Positions 1 through 5,281 of a stretch of 6,641 nt of DNA are shown one piece after another. The position numbers and the translations under genes were made by a program. The stretch's first letter is position 1. The number at the start of each line of letters is the position of its first letter. The stretch is taken from assembly GCA_029880665.1 (NCBI GenBank), contig JAOUNZ010000057.1, forward strand, positions 1 to 6,641, read 5' to 3'. The stretch is from Candidatus Nitrosopumilus sp. (GTDB lineage Archaea; Thermoproteota; Nitrososphaeria; Nitrososphaerales; Nitrosopumilaceae). The notes beneath the pieces are model-generated. The model ran no database searches and had not been told where the DNA came from. It saw nothing but the letters and a program-made list of their open reading frames with translations.

Positions 1-130
1 ACGATGTATCTGTTTTGCTTTAAGACGTGTTTGACAGAAAATAGGCGAGAATAAATGAGCAATTTATTGTGAGAAAATAAGATATTGATCCTAAAAACAA
101 GACTGTATCTAATGATCTGAACTATTAATT

Positions 131-146
131 TCAATAGGCTTAAGTT
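131..146 (+). repeat. 16-nt promoter-region element, copy 1
   Basis: TCAATAGGCTTAAGTT lies 21 nt before the ATG at 168. A copy with one mismatch sits at 1034-1049, 19 nt before the probable start at 1069. The CTTAAGTTT part falls about 26 nt upstream of the start codon, where a leaderless archaeal gene has its TATA box, so this is probably a shared BRE/TATA-type promoter block or operator. The shared sequence is seen directly; the promoter role is inferred from position. Confidence 0.5.
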
Positions 147-167
147 TGCAATATGTCTGAATAGCCT

Positions 168-464
168 ATGGGCAGCCTAGTGGATTTCAATATTGCACAA
201 TCTTCTTCATCCAATATGAGTAACATTAAATGGACAAAAAAAAGCCACGTTGATAAAAAGCCAAAAAGTAAAAAGAAAGTAAAAACTTCTTCTTCTAACA
301 TCATTTACACTGAGAATCATATGAATCCGTCTGTCCCAAAAGTCTTCATAGTTATAGATTCTGACAAAACCAAAAATAAAATGACAAAAGTATATAAAAA
401 AATTCAAAAAGCTTCATCATCAAACTGTAATATCAAACAAGGATTCAAACGACCTGGAAGATAA
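168..464 (+). CDS. Lys/Ser-rich hypothetical protein, 98 aa
   Basis: I do not recognise a family. The protein is basic and of low complexity, rich in Lys, Ser and Asn. A Lys cluster (VDKKPKSKKKVK) spans about residues 28-39. The motif SSSN occurs three times, at residues 13-16, 41-44 and 83-86, each followed within a few residues by Ile. A short hydrophobic beta-like stretch, KVFIVID, lies at 58-64. There is no signal peptide or membrane helix. The ATG at 168 is favoured because the TATA-like CTTAAGTTT lies about 26 nt upstream. The ATG at 216 (MSNIKWTKK...) would give an 82-aa protein and cannot be excluded. The right arm of a 7-bp inverted repeat (134-140 and 163-169) overlaps the start codon. 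Unstructured basic proteins of this kind often bind nucleic acid, but nothing here proves it. It is an orphan gene in a stretch of small lineage-specific genes, so whether it codes is moderately certain. Confidence 0.5.
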   Translation: MGSLVDFNIAQSSSSNMSNIKWTKKSHVDKKPKSKKKVKTSSSNIIYTENHMNPSVPKVFIVIDSDKTKNKMTKVYKKIQKASSSNCNIKQGFKRPGR

Positions 465-490
465 TTTAAAAACACTAAAACTCTTCGACA

Positions 491-500
491 TGTTAAATTA
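491..500 (+). promoter_or_regulatory. TATA box for the 523 gene
   Basis: TGTTAAATTA is centred about 27 nt before the ATG at 523, the spacing expected for a leaderless archaeal transcript. No Shine-Dalgarno sequence precedes the ATG. Confidence 0.5.
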
Positions 501-522
501 CTAGAATTATCTTACCAGTTAC

Positions 523-720
523 ATGACATCTGATAAAACTAGAAAAGTTGATTCTGAAAAATTAAAAAAACTACAAAAAGACGAAAAAACAAGAAACGAT
601 GCAAGACGTAAGGCTCAGAAAAAAGGTGCGAGTATATCTACTGATAAATCAAAACTGAAAAATGGTAAACCTGCAAAACCTGCGCGAAAAAGTCCTAAAA
701 AGCGAGTTTCAGTTAGATGA
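523..720 (+). CDS. Small highly basic protein with H1-like tail, 65 aa
   Basis: No family is recognised. By hand count the protein has 18 Lys and 7 Arg against 7 acidic residues in 65 aa, a net charge near +18. Residues 1-34 are a charged, helix-prone segment (KLKKLQKDEKTRNDARRKAQKK). Residues 35-65 are a Gly/Ser/Pro-containing tail that ends KPAKPARKSPKKR near residues 48-61. This tail resembles eukaryotic linker-histone H1 tails and contains the SPKK motif known to favour AT-rich minor grooves. The size, charge and two-part build suggest a nucleic-acid-binding or chromatin-associated protein, which is inference only. It could instead be a ribosome-associated basic protein. The ATG sits at leaderless distance from a TATA box, and the reading frame stays open with sensible composition, so I think it is a real gene. 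Confidence 0.6.
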   Translation: MTSDKTRKVDSEKLKKLQKDEKTRNDARRKAQKKGASISTDKSKLKNGKPAKPARKSPKKRVSVR

Positions 721-1033
721 ATTGTCTTTTGAATGTTAAACTTGTTTTGAACAGTGTGTAGGTTTTTCTTTCCGTATGTCATTACACAACTAGGTTTTGC
801 CTACAAACCTTGTAACGGCAAATCTCGGTTAAAATCCACTGATATAAACAATATGCATAATTTCATCTTGACTTTGAATATTCTAAAATCTTTAGTCACT
901 CTTCAACATCTATACTTGTTATTACTCAATCAAGTGTTCTAATAAAACTGATAATCATTCATGGTGTACATTGATTTCTTTTCTACCTTGTAATTTTCAA
1001 AAATGTTGATACGTTAGCCCTTAGTTTCTATCC
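721..1033. other. Non-coding stretch, AT-rich, one strong hairpin
   Basis: No convincing gene is present on either strand. The longest open frame starts at a GTG (754) and reads as a low-quality hydrophobic sequence without a placed promoter. The notable content is the hairpin at 796-822, listed separately. A TTTTTCTTT tract at about 762-770 could end transcription from the 523 gene. No tRNA, C/D box or CRISPR pattern was found here. Confidence 0.5.
796..822. other. 11-bp hairpin with 2-nt bulge
   Basis: TTTGCC (796-801) pairs with GGCAAA (817-822), and TACAA (802-806) pairs with TTGTA (810-814). The loop is 3 nt (ACC), and a 2-nt bulge (AC, 815-816) interrupts the 3' side. Outside it, AACT (788-791) can pair with GGTT (827-830), including one wobble pair. 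It may be part of a small structured RNA, a terminator for the gene ending at 720, or a protein-binding site. The pairing is visible, but no function is known. Confidence 0.4.
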
Positions 1034-1049
1034 TCAATAGGCTCAAGTT
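1034..1049 (+). repeat. 16-nt promoter-region element, copy 2
   Basis: TCAATAGGCTCAAGTT matches 15 of 16 bases of the element at 131-146. It lies 19 nt before the probable TTG start at 1069, against 21 nt for copy 1. The single change (T to C) falls in the TATA-like half and should weaken it, which fits the broken state of the gene behind it. Confidence 0.5.
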
Positions 1050-1068
1050 CATAACTGTTGTAGAAAGT

Positions 1069-1283
1069 TTGAATTTTGAAAAATACTGGGAAGCACTAGA
1101 AAAAGCACTTCTGAAGACAGATCAAAGAATCAAAAAACTAGAAAAACATAAAGAATCTGCAAGCATCTCAGAGACGGTAATTCAGACAATAATGTAATTG
1201 CAGAAACTCTGAGACGACTAGAATACAATTTAAACGAATTACATAAAAAACGTGCATCTATAATTAAAGAATTACAAGGTTAG
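1069..1283 (+). pseudogene. Coiled-coil protein gene split by a frameshift
   Basis: Two coding-like pieces lie in different frames. The first runs from TTG (1069) and reads NFEKYWEALEKALLKTDQ..., then RIKKLEKHKES..., reaching a stop at 1195-1197. The second is open from 1152 to the stop at 1281-1283 and reads DGNSDNNVIAETLRRLEYNL and then ...NELHKKRASIIKELQG from 1173. It has no start codon of its own. Both pieces are charged with heptad-like leucines, as in one coiled-coil protein of about 72 aa. One missing base near TCAGAGACGG (1168-1177), for example from TCAGA(A/T)GACGG, would join them as ...SISE-DGNSDNN. No slippery heptamer suited to programmed -1 shifting is seen in the overlap, so a true mutation or a sequencing error is more likely. 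The function is unknown. The start is uncertain: TTG is the only usable start after the in-frame stop at 1015. Confidence 0.55.
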
Positions 1284-1322
1284 TTTTAATATCTTAGTGT
1301 AATTGTGTCTTTTAATCTCGAA

Positions 1323-2141
1323 CTAAATCTCTAAACTCATATCTATTCCTTTGACTGCGTTTGTGATGCTGCCAACTGAAATAATATCAACTCCAGTTTT
1401 TCCATATTTTGAGATGTTCGTGGAATTAATTCCTCCTGATGCCTCTAACATTACCTTGTTTCGTAATTTTTTATTCTTGAGAGCCTGAATTGTCTTTCTA
1501 ATCTGTTCTGGAGTAAAATTGTCTAGCATTATTATTGTTGCACCTTCATTTGCAGCAAGAACTGCATCTGGAGTGTTCTCAACCTCAACTTCAAATTTTT
1601 TGTGCTTTTTCTTTGCTTTTCTAATTAATGTTCGCAATGATCCTTCTATTATGATGTGATTATCCTTTATCATCACCATCTCGTCTAGTCTTAGTCGATG
1701 CTTTTTACCTCCTCCAATTTCCACTGCTTCCTTGTCAAAATACCTTAATCCTGGGGCTGTTTTTCTTGTGGCATATACTTTTGTTTTACTTGGAATCCTC
1801 TTGACCATATTGTTTGTCTGAGTTGCAATCCCACTCATTCTTGTAAGTAAATTCAATGCAGTTCTCTCACATGTGAGGATCTCTCTTGCGTCCCCAGTAA
1901 TTGTCATCAAAATTTCGTTTTTCTTTATTTTGGAACCATCTTTTTTCAGAATGATACAACTGCATCCCTTTAGTTTGAAAATTTCTTTTGCATAAGATGC
2001 ACCTCCTACAATTGCATTCTCTCTTGAAATGATCCTGGCGGTTATCTTTTTCTTTGGCAAAAGAGCACTTGTGATATCTCCTCTGCCAATGTCTTCTGCA
2101 AGAAATTGTAATAGCTGCTTTTTTGAATTAAATGTCAACAT
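1323..2141 (-). CDS. nadC: Quinolinate phosphoribosyltransferase (NAD synthesis)
   Basis: The cytosolic enzyme converts quinolinate and PRPP to nicotinate mononucleotide, CO2 and pyrophosphate, the step where de novo NAD synthesis joins the shared pathway. At 272 aa it has the usual length. Family signatures appear in order: AEDIGRGDIT (15-24) at the N-terminus, ERTALNLLTRMSGIAT (92-107), TRKTAPGLR (125-133) with DKEAVEIGGGKKHR (136-149), MIKDNH (157-162) in the barrel, EVEVENT (184-190), IIMLDN (203-208), LEASGGI (232-238) and GVDIISVGSIT (250-260). The Arg/Lys/His residues of TRKT, KKHR and KDNH form the quinolinate/PRPP pocket in known homologues. The ATG at 2141 gives the family N-terminus and has a TATA box 25 nt upstream. 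The gene lies 41 nt behind spt4 on the same strand but probably has its own promoter. nadA and nadB are not in the window. Confidence 0.97.
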   Translation of the reverse strand: MLTFNSKKQLLQFLAEDIGRGDITSALLPKKKITARIISRENAIVGGASYAKEIFKLKGCSCIILKKDGSKIKKNEILMTITGDAREILTCERTALNLLTRMSGIATQTNNMVKRIPSKTKVYATRKTAPGLRYFDKEAVEIGGGKKHRLRLDEMVMIKDNHIIIEGSLRTLIRKAKKKHKKFEVEVENTPDAVLAANEGATIIMLDNFTPEQIRKTIQALKNKKLRNKVMLEASGGINSTNISKYGKTGVDIISVGSITNAVKGIDMSLEI

Positions 2142-2161
2142 GTGATCAATCGTTAGTATGA

Positions 2162-2170
2162 CTTTAAATA
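2162..2170 (-). promoter_or_regulatory. TATA box for nadC
   Basis: On the minus strand it reads TATTTAAAG, centred 25 nt before the nadC ATG inside the 41-nt gap after spt4. It implies a separate leaderless nadC transcript in addition to any read-through from rpo7-spt4. Confidence 0.6.
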
Positions 2171-2182
2171 TTTGGGAATTCT

Positions 2183-2371
2183 CTATGTGACCTTGATTGC
2201 ATACTTGCCTTTCTTTGTGATTCCAAGTGTCTTTGAGATTTCAGAGTTTGTCGGATCGACTACAAGTACAACCCCGTTCCAGTCTGGTGTTAAATCGGAT
2301 GACTTACAATTTGGACACACTTTAAGAGTTGTCACATGTTTGCATTTGCGACATGCCATCTCTCGTGCCAT
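2183..2371 (-). CDS. spt4: Transcription elongation factor Spt4 (RpoE2)
   Basis: Small zinc-ribbon protein, 62 aa, the normal archaeal size. It binds the NGN domain of Spt5 and helps clamp RNA polymerase on DNA for processive elongation. Two CxxC knuckles are visible, C7-C10 (CRKC) and C19-C22 (CPNC), which bind one zinc. They are followed by the conserved core DWNGVVLVVDPTNSEISKTL (about 30-49) and a C-terminal GKYAIKV strand. The gene starts one base after the rpo7 stop and has no promoter space of its own, so it is cotranscribed with rpo7, an arrangement widespread in archaea. An alternative ATG at codon 5 (MACRKC) would only trim four residues. Confidence 0.95.
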   Translation of the reverse strand: MAREMACRKCKHVTTLKVCPNCKSSDLTPDWNGVVLVVDPTNSEISKTLGITKKGKYAIKVT

Positions 2372-2372
2372 C

Positions 2373-2969
2373 TTAACTTGCCTCTACTTTTTCTTTCTTT
2401 GCTGGTTCTTCCTTTCCTCCACCAGCTTTCTTTATTTCTTCTTTAATCCAATCCTCTGCACCAAGGAATGGTTGCCTGCATGTGATTCCAATCTTGCCCA
2501 TTGCTGCTGCCTTACCTAATGACACTGCAGTAATTCTTGCCCGAAGTGTTGAACCAACTTTGAGTGTTCTTCCACTTTGACTAGCTAAAATCATTCCAGA
2601 CTTTACATCACTTTTGAGGTAATCATCCATCACTTGTGACAAGTGAAGTAATGCGTCAGTTGGGCCAATTCTTACAAACGCTCCAAAGTCTGTAATGTCT
2701 ACAATTTCCCCTTGAACAATTTCTTGTAATTTTGGATAAAATGTCAATGCCTCAAACTCAACTTTATGGAATGTTCCACCGTCCCCTGCAATCATCTTCC
2801 CCATTTCGTCAACTTTGGCATCTAAAATCATGATGATATATCCTAAATCTGCATTAATCATGCTCTCATACTTTTCTTTGAGGATGTTTACAGCAGCCTT
2901 TTTGAGTGTGGTTCCAAATAAGCTTGGAGGAATCCTTACGACATCAACTAGGGTAGATATAGAAAACAA
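2373..2969 (-). CDS. rpo7: RNA polymerase subunit Rpo7 (RpoE1), stalk
   Basis: Homologue of eukaryotic Rpb7. With Rpo4 it forms the polymerase stalk, which binds emerging RNA and aids initiation, elongation and termination. Residues 1-80 are the Rpb7 N-terminal (tip) domain with VDVVRIPPSLFG (8-19) and MILDAKVDEMGKMIAGDGG (47-65). Residues about 82-165 are an S1/OB RNA-binding domain with GEIVDITDFGAFVRIGPTDA (87-106) and LLHLSQV (107-113). A Lys/Glu/Gly-rich tail (178-198) follows and is probably flexible. The only usable start before the in-frame stop at 2991-2993 is TTG at 2969; the next Met (37) would remove the conserved VRIPP segment. A TATA-like box lies about 27 nt upstream, so the mRNA is probably leaderless with a UUG start. 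It is the first gene of the rpo7-spt4 pair and is divergent from mrp. Confidence 0.95.
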   Translation of the reverse strand: MFSISTLVDVVRIPPSLFGTTLKKAAVNILKEKYESMINADLGYIIMILDAKVDEMGKMIAGDGGTFHKVEFEALTFYPKLQEIVQGEIVDITDFGAFVRIGPTDALLHLSQVMDDYLKSDVKSGMILASQSGRTLKVGSTLRARITAVSLGKAAAMGKIGITCRQPFLGAEDWIKEEIKKAGGGKEEPAKKEKVEAS

Positions 2970-2991
2970 ATGTACTATTTTTCTTGAATTT

Positions 2992-3000
2992 CAATTTATG
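2992..3000 (-). promoter_or_regulatory. TATA-like box for rpo7-spt4
   Basis: On the minus strand it reads CATAAATTG, centred about 27 nt before the TTG start at 2969. The spacing supports the TTG as a leaderless start. It lies in the 148-nt divergent region shared with mrp, which shows no other clear element. Confidence 0.4.
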
Positions 3001-3086
3001 AATGTTTAGGTGATTTGGGCTTGGATTTTCAAAGATTTTGCTATTTTTACAAATAAATCACAGCTTCTTTCCATCTCTGACTTATG

Positions 3087-3094
3087 TTTAAATA
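3087..3094 (+). promoter_or_regulatory. TATA box for mrp operon
   Basis: TTTAAATA, a strong archaeal TATA sequence, is centred about 27 nt before the mrp ATG at 3118, so a leaderless transcript is expected. It probably drives both mrp and the DUF359 gene. Confidence 0.7.
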
Positions 3095-3117
3095 ATGTAG
3101 AATGACTTTTTGACGCA

Positions 3118-4221
3118 ATGGTAGGAATAGACCAAATTCTTGAAAAACTTAGCACTGTAATTGATCCTGATCTGAAAAAAGATATTGTATCAATGGGTAT
3201 GATCAAAGATTTGGAACTTAATAATGGTAATCTAAAATTTACTCTGGAATTGACAACGCCTGCATGTCCTTTCAATGTAGAAATTGAGGATGATGTGAGA
3301 AAAGTAATCGGAGAAATTACTGATCTGAAAAATTTTGATATGAAAGTAACTGCAAAAGTTATGGAGGGCCGTTCACTTGAGGCAGACACTGGCATGGCAT
3401 CTGTTAAAAATATCATCGGTGTTGCAAGTGGAAAGGGCGGTGTTGGAAAATCCACTGTCTCATTGAACTTGGCATTAGCATTATCTCAAACAGGAGCTAA
3501 AGTTGGATTACTTGATGCTGATATCTATGGTCCTAGCATTCCATTGATGTTGGGAATGAAAGATGGCTTCATGGAGGTTGAAGACAACAAACTTCAACCG
3601 GCGGAATCTCACGGATTGAAAGTAGTCTCTTTTGGTTTTTTTGCAGACCAATCAAATCAAGCAGCAATTTATCGTGGCCCTATCATATCTGGAATCTTAA
3701 AACAATTTTTGGTTGATACTAACTGGTCTGATTTAGATTATCTTATTGTAGACTTGCCGCCTGGAACTGGTGACATACCGTTAACCCTTGCACAAACAAT
3801 TCCTATTACTGGGATTCTTGTGGTTACAACTCCTCAAGATGTTGCAAGTAATGTTGCAGTAAAAGCAGTTTCAATGTTCGAAAAACTGAACGTTCCAATT
3901 ATTGGAGTTATTGAAAACATGAGTCACTTTATCTGTCCAAATTGTGATGAAAAGCATTACATATTTGGTGAAGGCGGGGCAAAGAAAATCAGTGAACAAT
4001 TTAACATGCCTTTCTTAGGTGAAATACCTCTAAACTCTGGAATCATGGCAGGTTCTGATTTGGGTAAACCCATTATGATTACAAATCCTGATTCACCAAG
4101 TGCAATTGCATTTAGAAAGAGTGCGAAAAATATCGCAGCTCAATGTAGTATACTTGCAGCAAAACTGCAAGATGAGATAACATCTGAAAGTTCTGAACCA
4201 ACCCCCAAACCTGCTAATTAG
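3118..4221 (+). CDS. mrp: Mrp/Nbp35-type Fe-S carrier ATPase with MIP18 domain
   Basis: Cytosolic P-loop ATPase of the MinD/Mrp (ApbC/Nbp35) family, thought to carry and transfer [4Fe-4S] clusters to target enzymes. Residues 4-80 form a MIP18 (DUF59) domain with the conserved Cys in LTTPACPF (45-52). Residues about 97-345 are the ATPase: deviant Walker A GKGGVGKST (105-113) with the signature Lys 106, LLDADIYGPS (131-140), VDLPPGTGD (211-219), VVTTPQDVA (235-243) and VIENMS (264-269). The CxxC pair CPNC (273-276) is the cluster-binding site at the dimer interface in homologues. The last 15 or so residues are a loose Ser/Pro/Glu tail. At 367 aa it has normal family length. The next gene follows after 11 nt, so the two are probably one transcript. 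Target proteins cannot be told from the sequence; the abundant Fe-S enzymes of these archaea are likely clients. Confidence 0.95.
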   Translation: MVGIDQILEKLSTVIDPDLKKDIVSMGMIKDLELNNGNLKFTLELTTPACPFNVEIEDDVRKVIGEITDLKNFDMKVTAKVMEGRSLEADTGMASVKNIIGVASGKGGVGKSTVSLNLALALSQTGAKVGLLDADIYGPSIPLMLGMKDGFMEVEDNKLQPAESHGLKVVSFGFFADQSNQAAIYRGPIISGILKQFLVDTNWSDLDYLIVDLPPGTGDIPLTLAQTIPITGILVVTTPQDVASNVAVKAVSMFEKLNVPIIGVIENMSHFICPNCDEKHYIFGEGGAKKISEQFNMPFLGEIPLNSGIMAGSDLGKPIMITNPDSPSAIAFRKSAKNIAAQCSILAAKLQDEITSESSEPTPKPAN

Positions 4222-4232
4222 TTGCGATTCCT

Positions 4233-4730
4233 GTGAAATTACCTGATTCCCTTAGAGACAAATTCAAAACCCCATTGGGTACACTCTTGCCTGAAAGCCA
4301 TGTAGATAAAAAAAATATTGAAAAATTCCTTTCAGAAAAATCGTACATCATTACTGTTGGTGACAGAACAACTGAGAAAATGATTGATTTTGGTTTAATT
4401 CCGTCATTGCAAATTATTGATGGTCAGGAAAAAAGAAAAAAAAGGAAACAGTCGCCAAAAATGACAAATGCAATTGAACTAACTGTCGATAACCCTGCCG
4501 CAGAAATCACTCAAAAAAGTATTGATGTGATAAAACAGGCATTTGCCATGCAGCCTCCAATCCGGTTGTTTGTAAATGGCGAGGAGGATCTTTTGATACT
4601 TCCTGCTTGCATTTATGCTCCTGAAAATGCCGTTGCTCTGTACGGCCAACCCCATGAAGGACTAGTGATAGTCAGGATTACTCACGAAATTAGAAATAAA
4701 GCACAAAGACTAGTTGATTTAATGGAATAA
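4233..4730 (+). CDS. GTP-dependent dephospho-CoA kinase (DUF359)
   Basis: Member of the archaeal DUF359 family, whose Thermococcus kodakarensis member (TK1697) was shown to phosphorylate dephospho-CoA with GTP, the last step of CoA synthesis, and is unrelated in sequence to bacterial CoaE as a P-loop enzyme. Family features at usual length (165 aa): PLGTLLPE (14-21), the nucleotide-site motif TVGDRTTEKM (41-50), Asp63 in IIDGQEKRKKRK (61-72), ELTVDNPAAEIT (82-93), NGEEDLLILPA (115-125) with its acidic residues, and ALYGQPHEGLVIVRI (135-149). The start is GTG, since the frame has no ATG before PDSLRDKF and lies just after the mrp stop. No Shine-Dalgarno is seen, and expression probably depends on read-through from mrp. 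The stop codon directly abuts the C/D-type RNA. Confidence 0.9.
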   Translation: MKLPDSLRDKFKTPLGTLLPESHVDKKNIEKFLSEKSYIITVGDRTTEKMIDFGLIPSLQIIDGQEKRKKRKQSPKMTNAIELTVDNPAAEITQKSIDVIKQAFAMQPPIRLFVNGEEDLLILPACIYAPENAVALYGQPHEGLVIVRITHEIRNKAQRLVDLME

Positions 4731-4731
4731 T

Positions 4732-4793
4732 TGGGGTATGATGAGACGGTGGCTGTATGATCTGTGATTACTCTACTATAACTTCTGACCCTG
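4732..4793 (+). ncRNA. C/D box sRNA (2'-O-methylation guide)
   Basis: All elements of an archaeal C/D guide RNA occur in order. Box C AUGAUGA is at 4738-4744, then a 12-nt guide (4745-4756), D' AUGA (4757-4760, one change from CUGA), a 3-nt spacer, C' GUGAUUA (4764-4770, one change), a 14-nt guide (4771-4784), and box D CUGA (4785-4788). A terminal stem closes it: GGGG (4733-4736) pairs with CCCU (4789-4792), plus a U-G pair outside. This leaves the 3-nt bulge UAU and tandem G-A pairs of a true kink-turn, the site for L7Ae. Such RNAs work with L7Ae, Nop5 and fibrillarin. By the D+5 rule the guides would address a C within a sequence like ACAGCCACCGUC and a U within AAGUUAUAGUAGAG. I cannot name the rRNA or tRNA site. 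It starts right after the DUF359 stop, so it may be processed from that mRNA. Confidence 0.72.
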
Positions 4794-4847
4794 TTAATTC
4801 ATGACTTGAAGAATGAAAATACACCAAACTTCTTACAACAATTGACA

Positions 4848-4857
4848 TTTTAGGATA
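4848..4857 (+). promoter_or_regulatory. Weak TATA-like box for metallopeptidase gene
   Basis: TTTTAGGATA is centred about 30 nt before the ATG at 4883, a little far and imperfect. It is the best candidate in the gap after the C/D RNA. Confidence 0.3.
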
Positions 4858-4882
4858 AACACAGATTGTCTGAGAAAGAACT

Positions 4883-5254
4883 ATGAGACTTGATCCTGAA
4901 CTAAAATTACAAATACTAGAAAAAATTGGTATCTATTCAAGTCGTTTCTCTATTTCAGAACCTCAAATTTTATTATCTACAAAAGAAGTTCTGGAAATTC
5001 CAAAAGAAATGACTGAAGGTAGACGTACTTCCGCATACAAGTATTACGGAGTTTCATACCTACAACATAATCTTGTTTTCATCAACGTAAGGAAGATCCC
5101 TGATGAAAAGATTTTGGAAAATACAATTGTTCATGAATTGATTCATATGAGATTTCCATATCTTGCACATGGTAAAAGATTCAACAAGTTGGTAAGGCAG
5201 GGGCTAAAGGGAAAAACATTCTCTCCTTACAGAAAAAGAAACAAAACCACTTGA
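4883..5254 (+). CDS. HELxH zinc metallopeptidase-like protein (SprT/YgjP type)
   Basis: Small soluble protein of 123 aa. Its C-terminal half carries the zincin motif VHELIHMRFPYLAHGKRF (83-100): His84 and His88 of HELIH are zinc ligands, Glu85 is the catalytic base, and His96 is the probable third ligand. HELxH followed by HGxxF is typical of SprT-like and YgjP-like (DUF45/DUF2342-type neighbours) minimal proteases. The N-terminal part (1-70) ends in a strand pattern, LVFINVRKIPDEKILENTIV (64-83), leading into the active-site helix, as in those families. The substrate is unknown. SprT relatives act on DNA-protein crosslinks, but this protein is shorter and lacks an evident zinc ribbon, so that role should not be assumed. 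The C-terminus is basic (YRKRNKTT). It is monocistronic, with a T6 run 5 nt after its stop (5259-5264) as a likely terminator. Confidence 0.82.
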   Translation: MRLDPELKLQILEKIGIYSSRFSISEPQILLSTKEVLEIPKEMTEGRRTSAYKYYGVSYLQHNLVFINVRKIPDEKILENTIVHELIHMRFPYLAHGKRFNKLVRQGLKGKTFSPYRKRNKTT

Positions 5255-5281
5255 TCTATTTTTTAGGACTTGGTCCGAGAT

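Noticed and set aside
50..68. 7-bp AT-only hairpin AATAAAT/ATTTATT
   Set aside because: All A-T pairs in AT-rich DNA; expected by chance and too weak to act as a terminator.
754..942. Open frame from GTG with a hydrophobic C-terminal part
   Set aside because: No promoter at proper distance, no recognisable protein pattern, and it contains the 796-822 hairpin. More likely non-coding.
1149..1197. Programmed -1 frameshifting in the coiled-coil gene
   Set aside because: No X XXY YYZ slippery heptamer in the window where both frames are open, and no clear downstream pseudoknot. A simple indel explains it better.
2172..2519. Plus-strand open frame of 115 codons
   Set aside because: Lies entirely opposite spt4 and rpo7, which are secure genes; Cys/Phe/Ser-rich shadow translation.
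3006..3455. Minus-strand open frame of 149 codons
   Set aside because: Antisense to the 5' part of mrp; its composition is that of a reverse-complement shadow.
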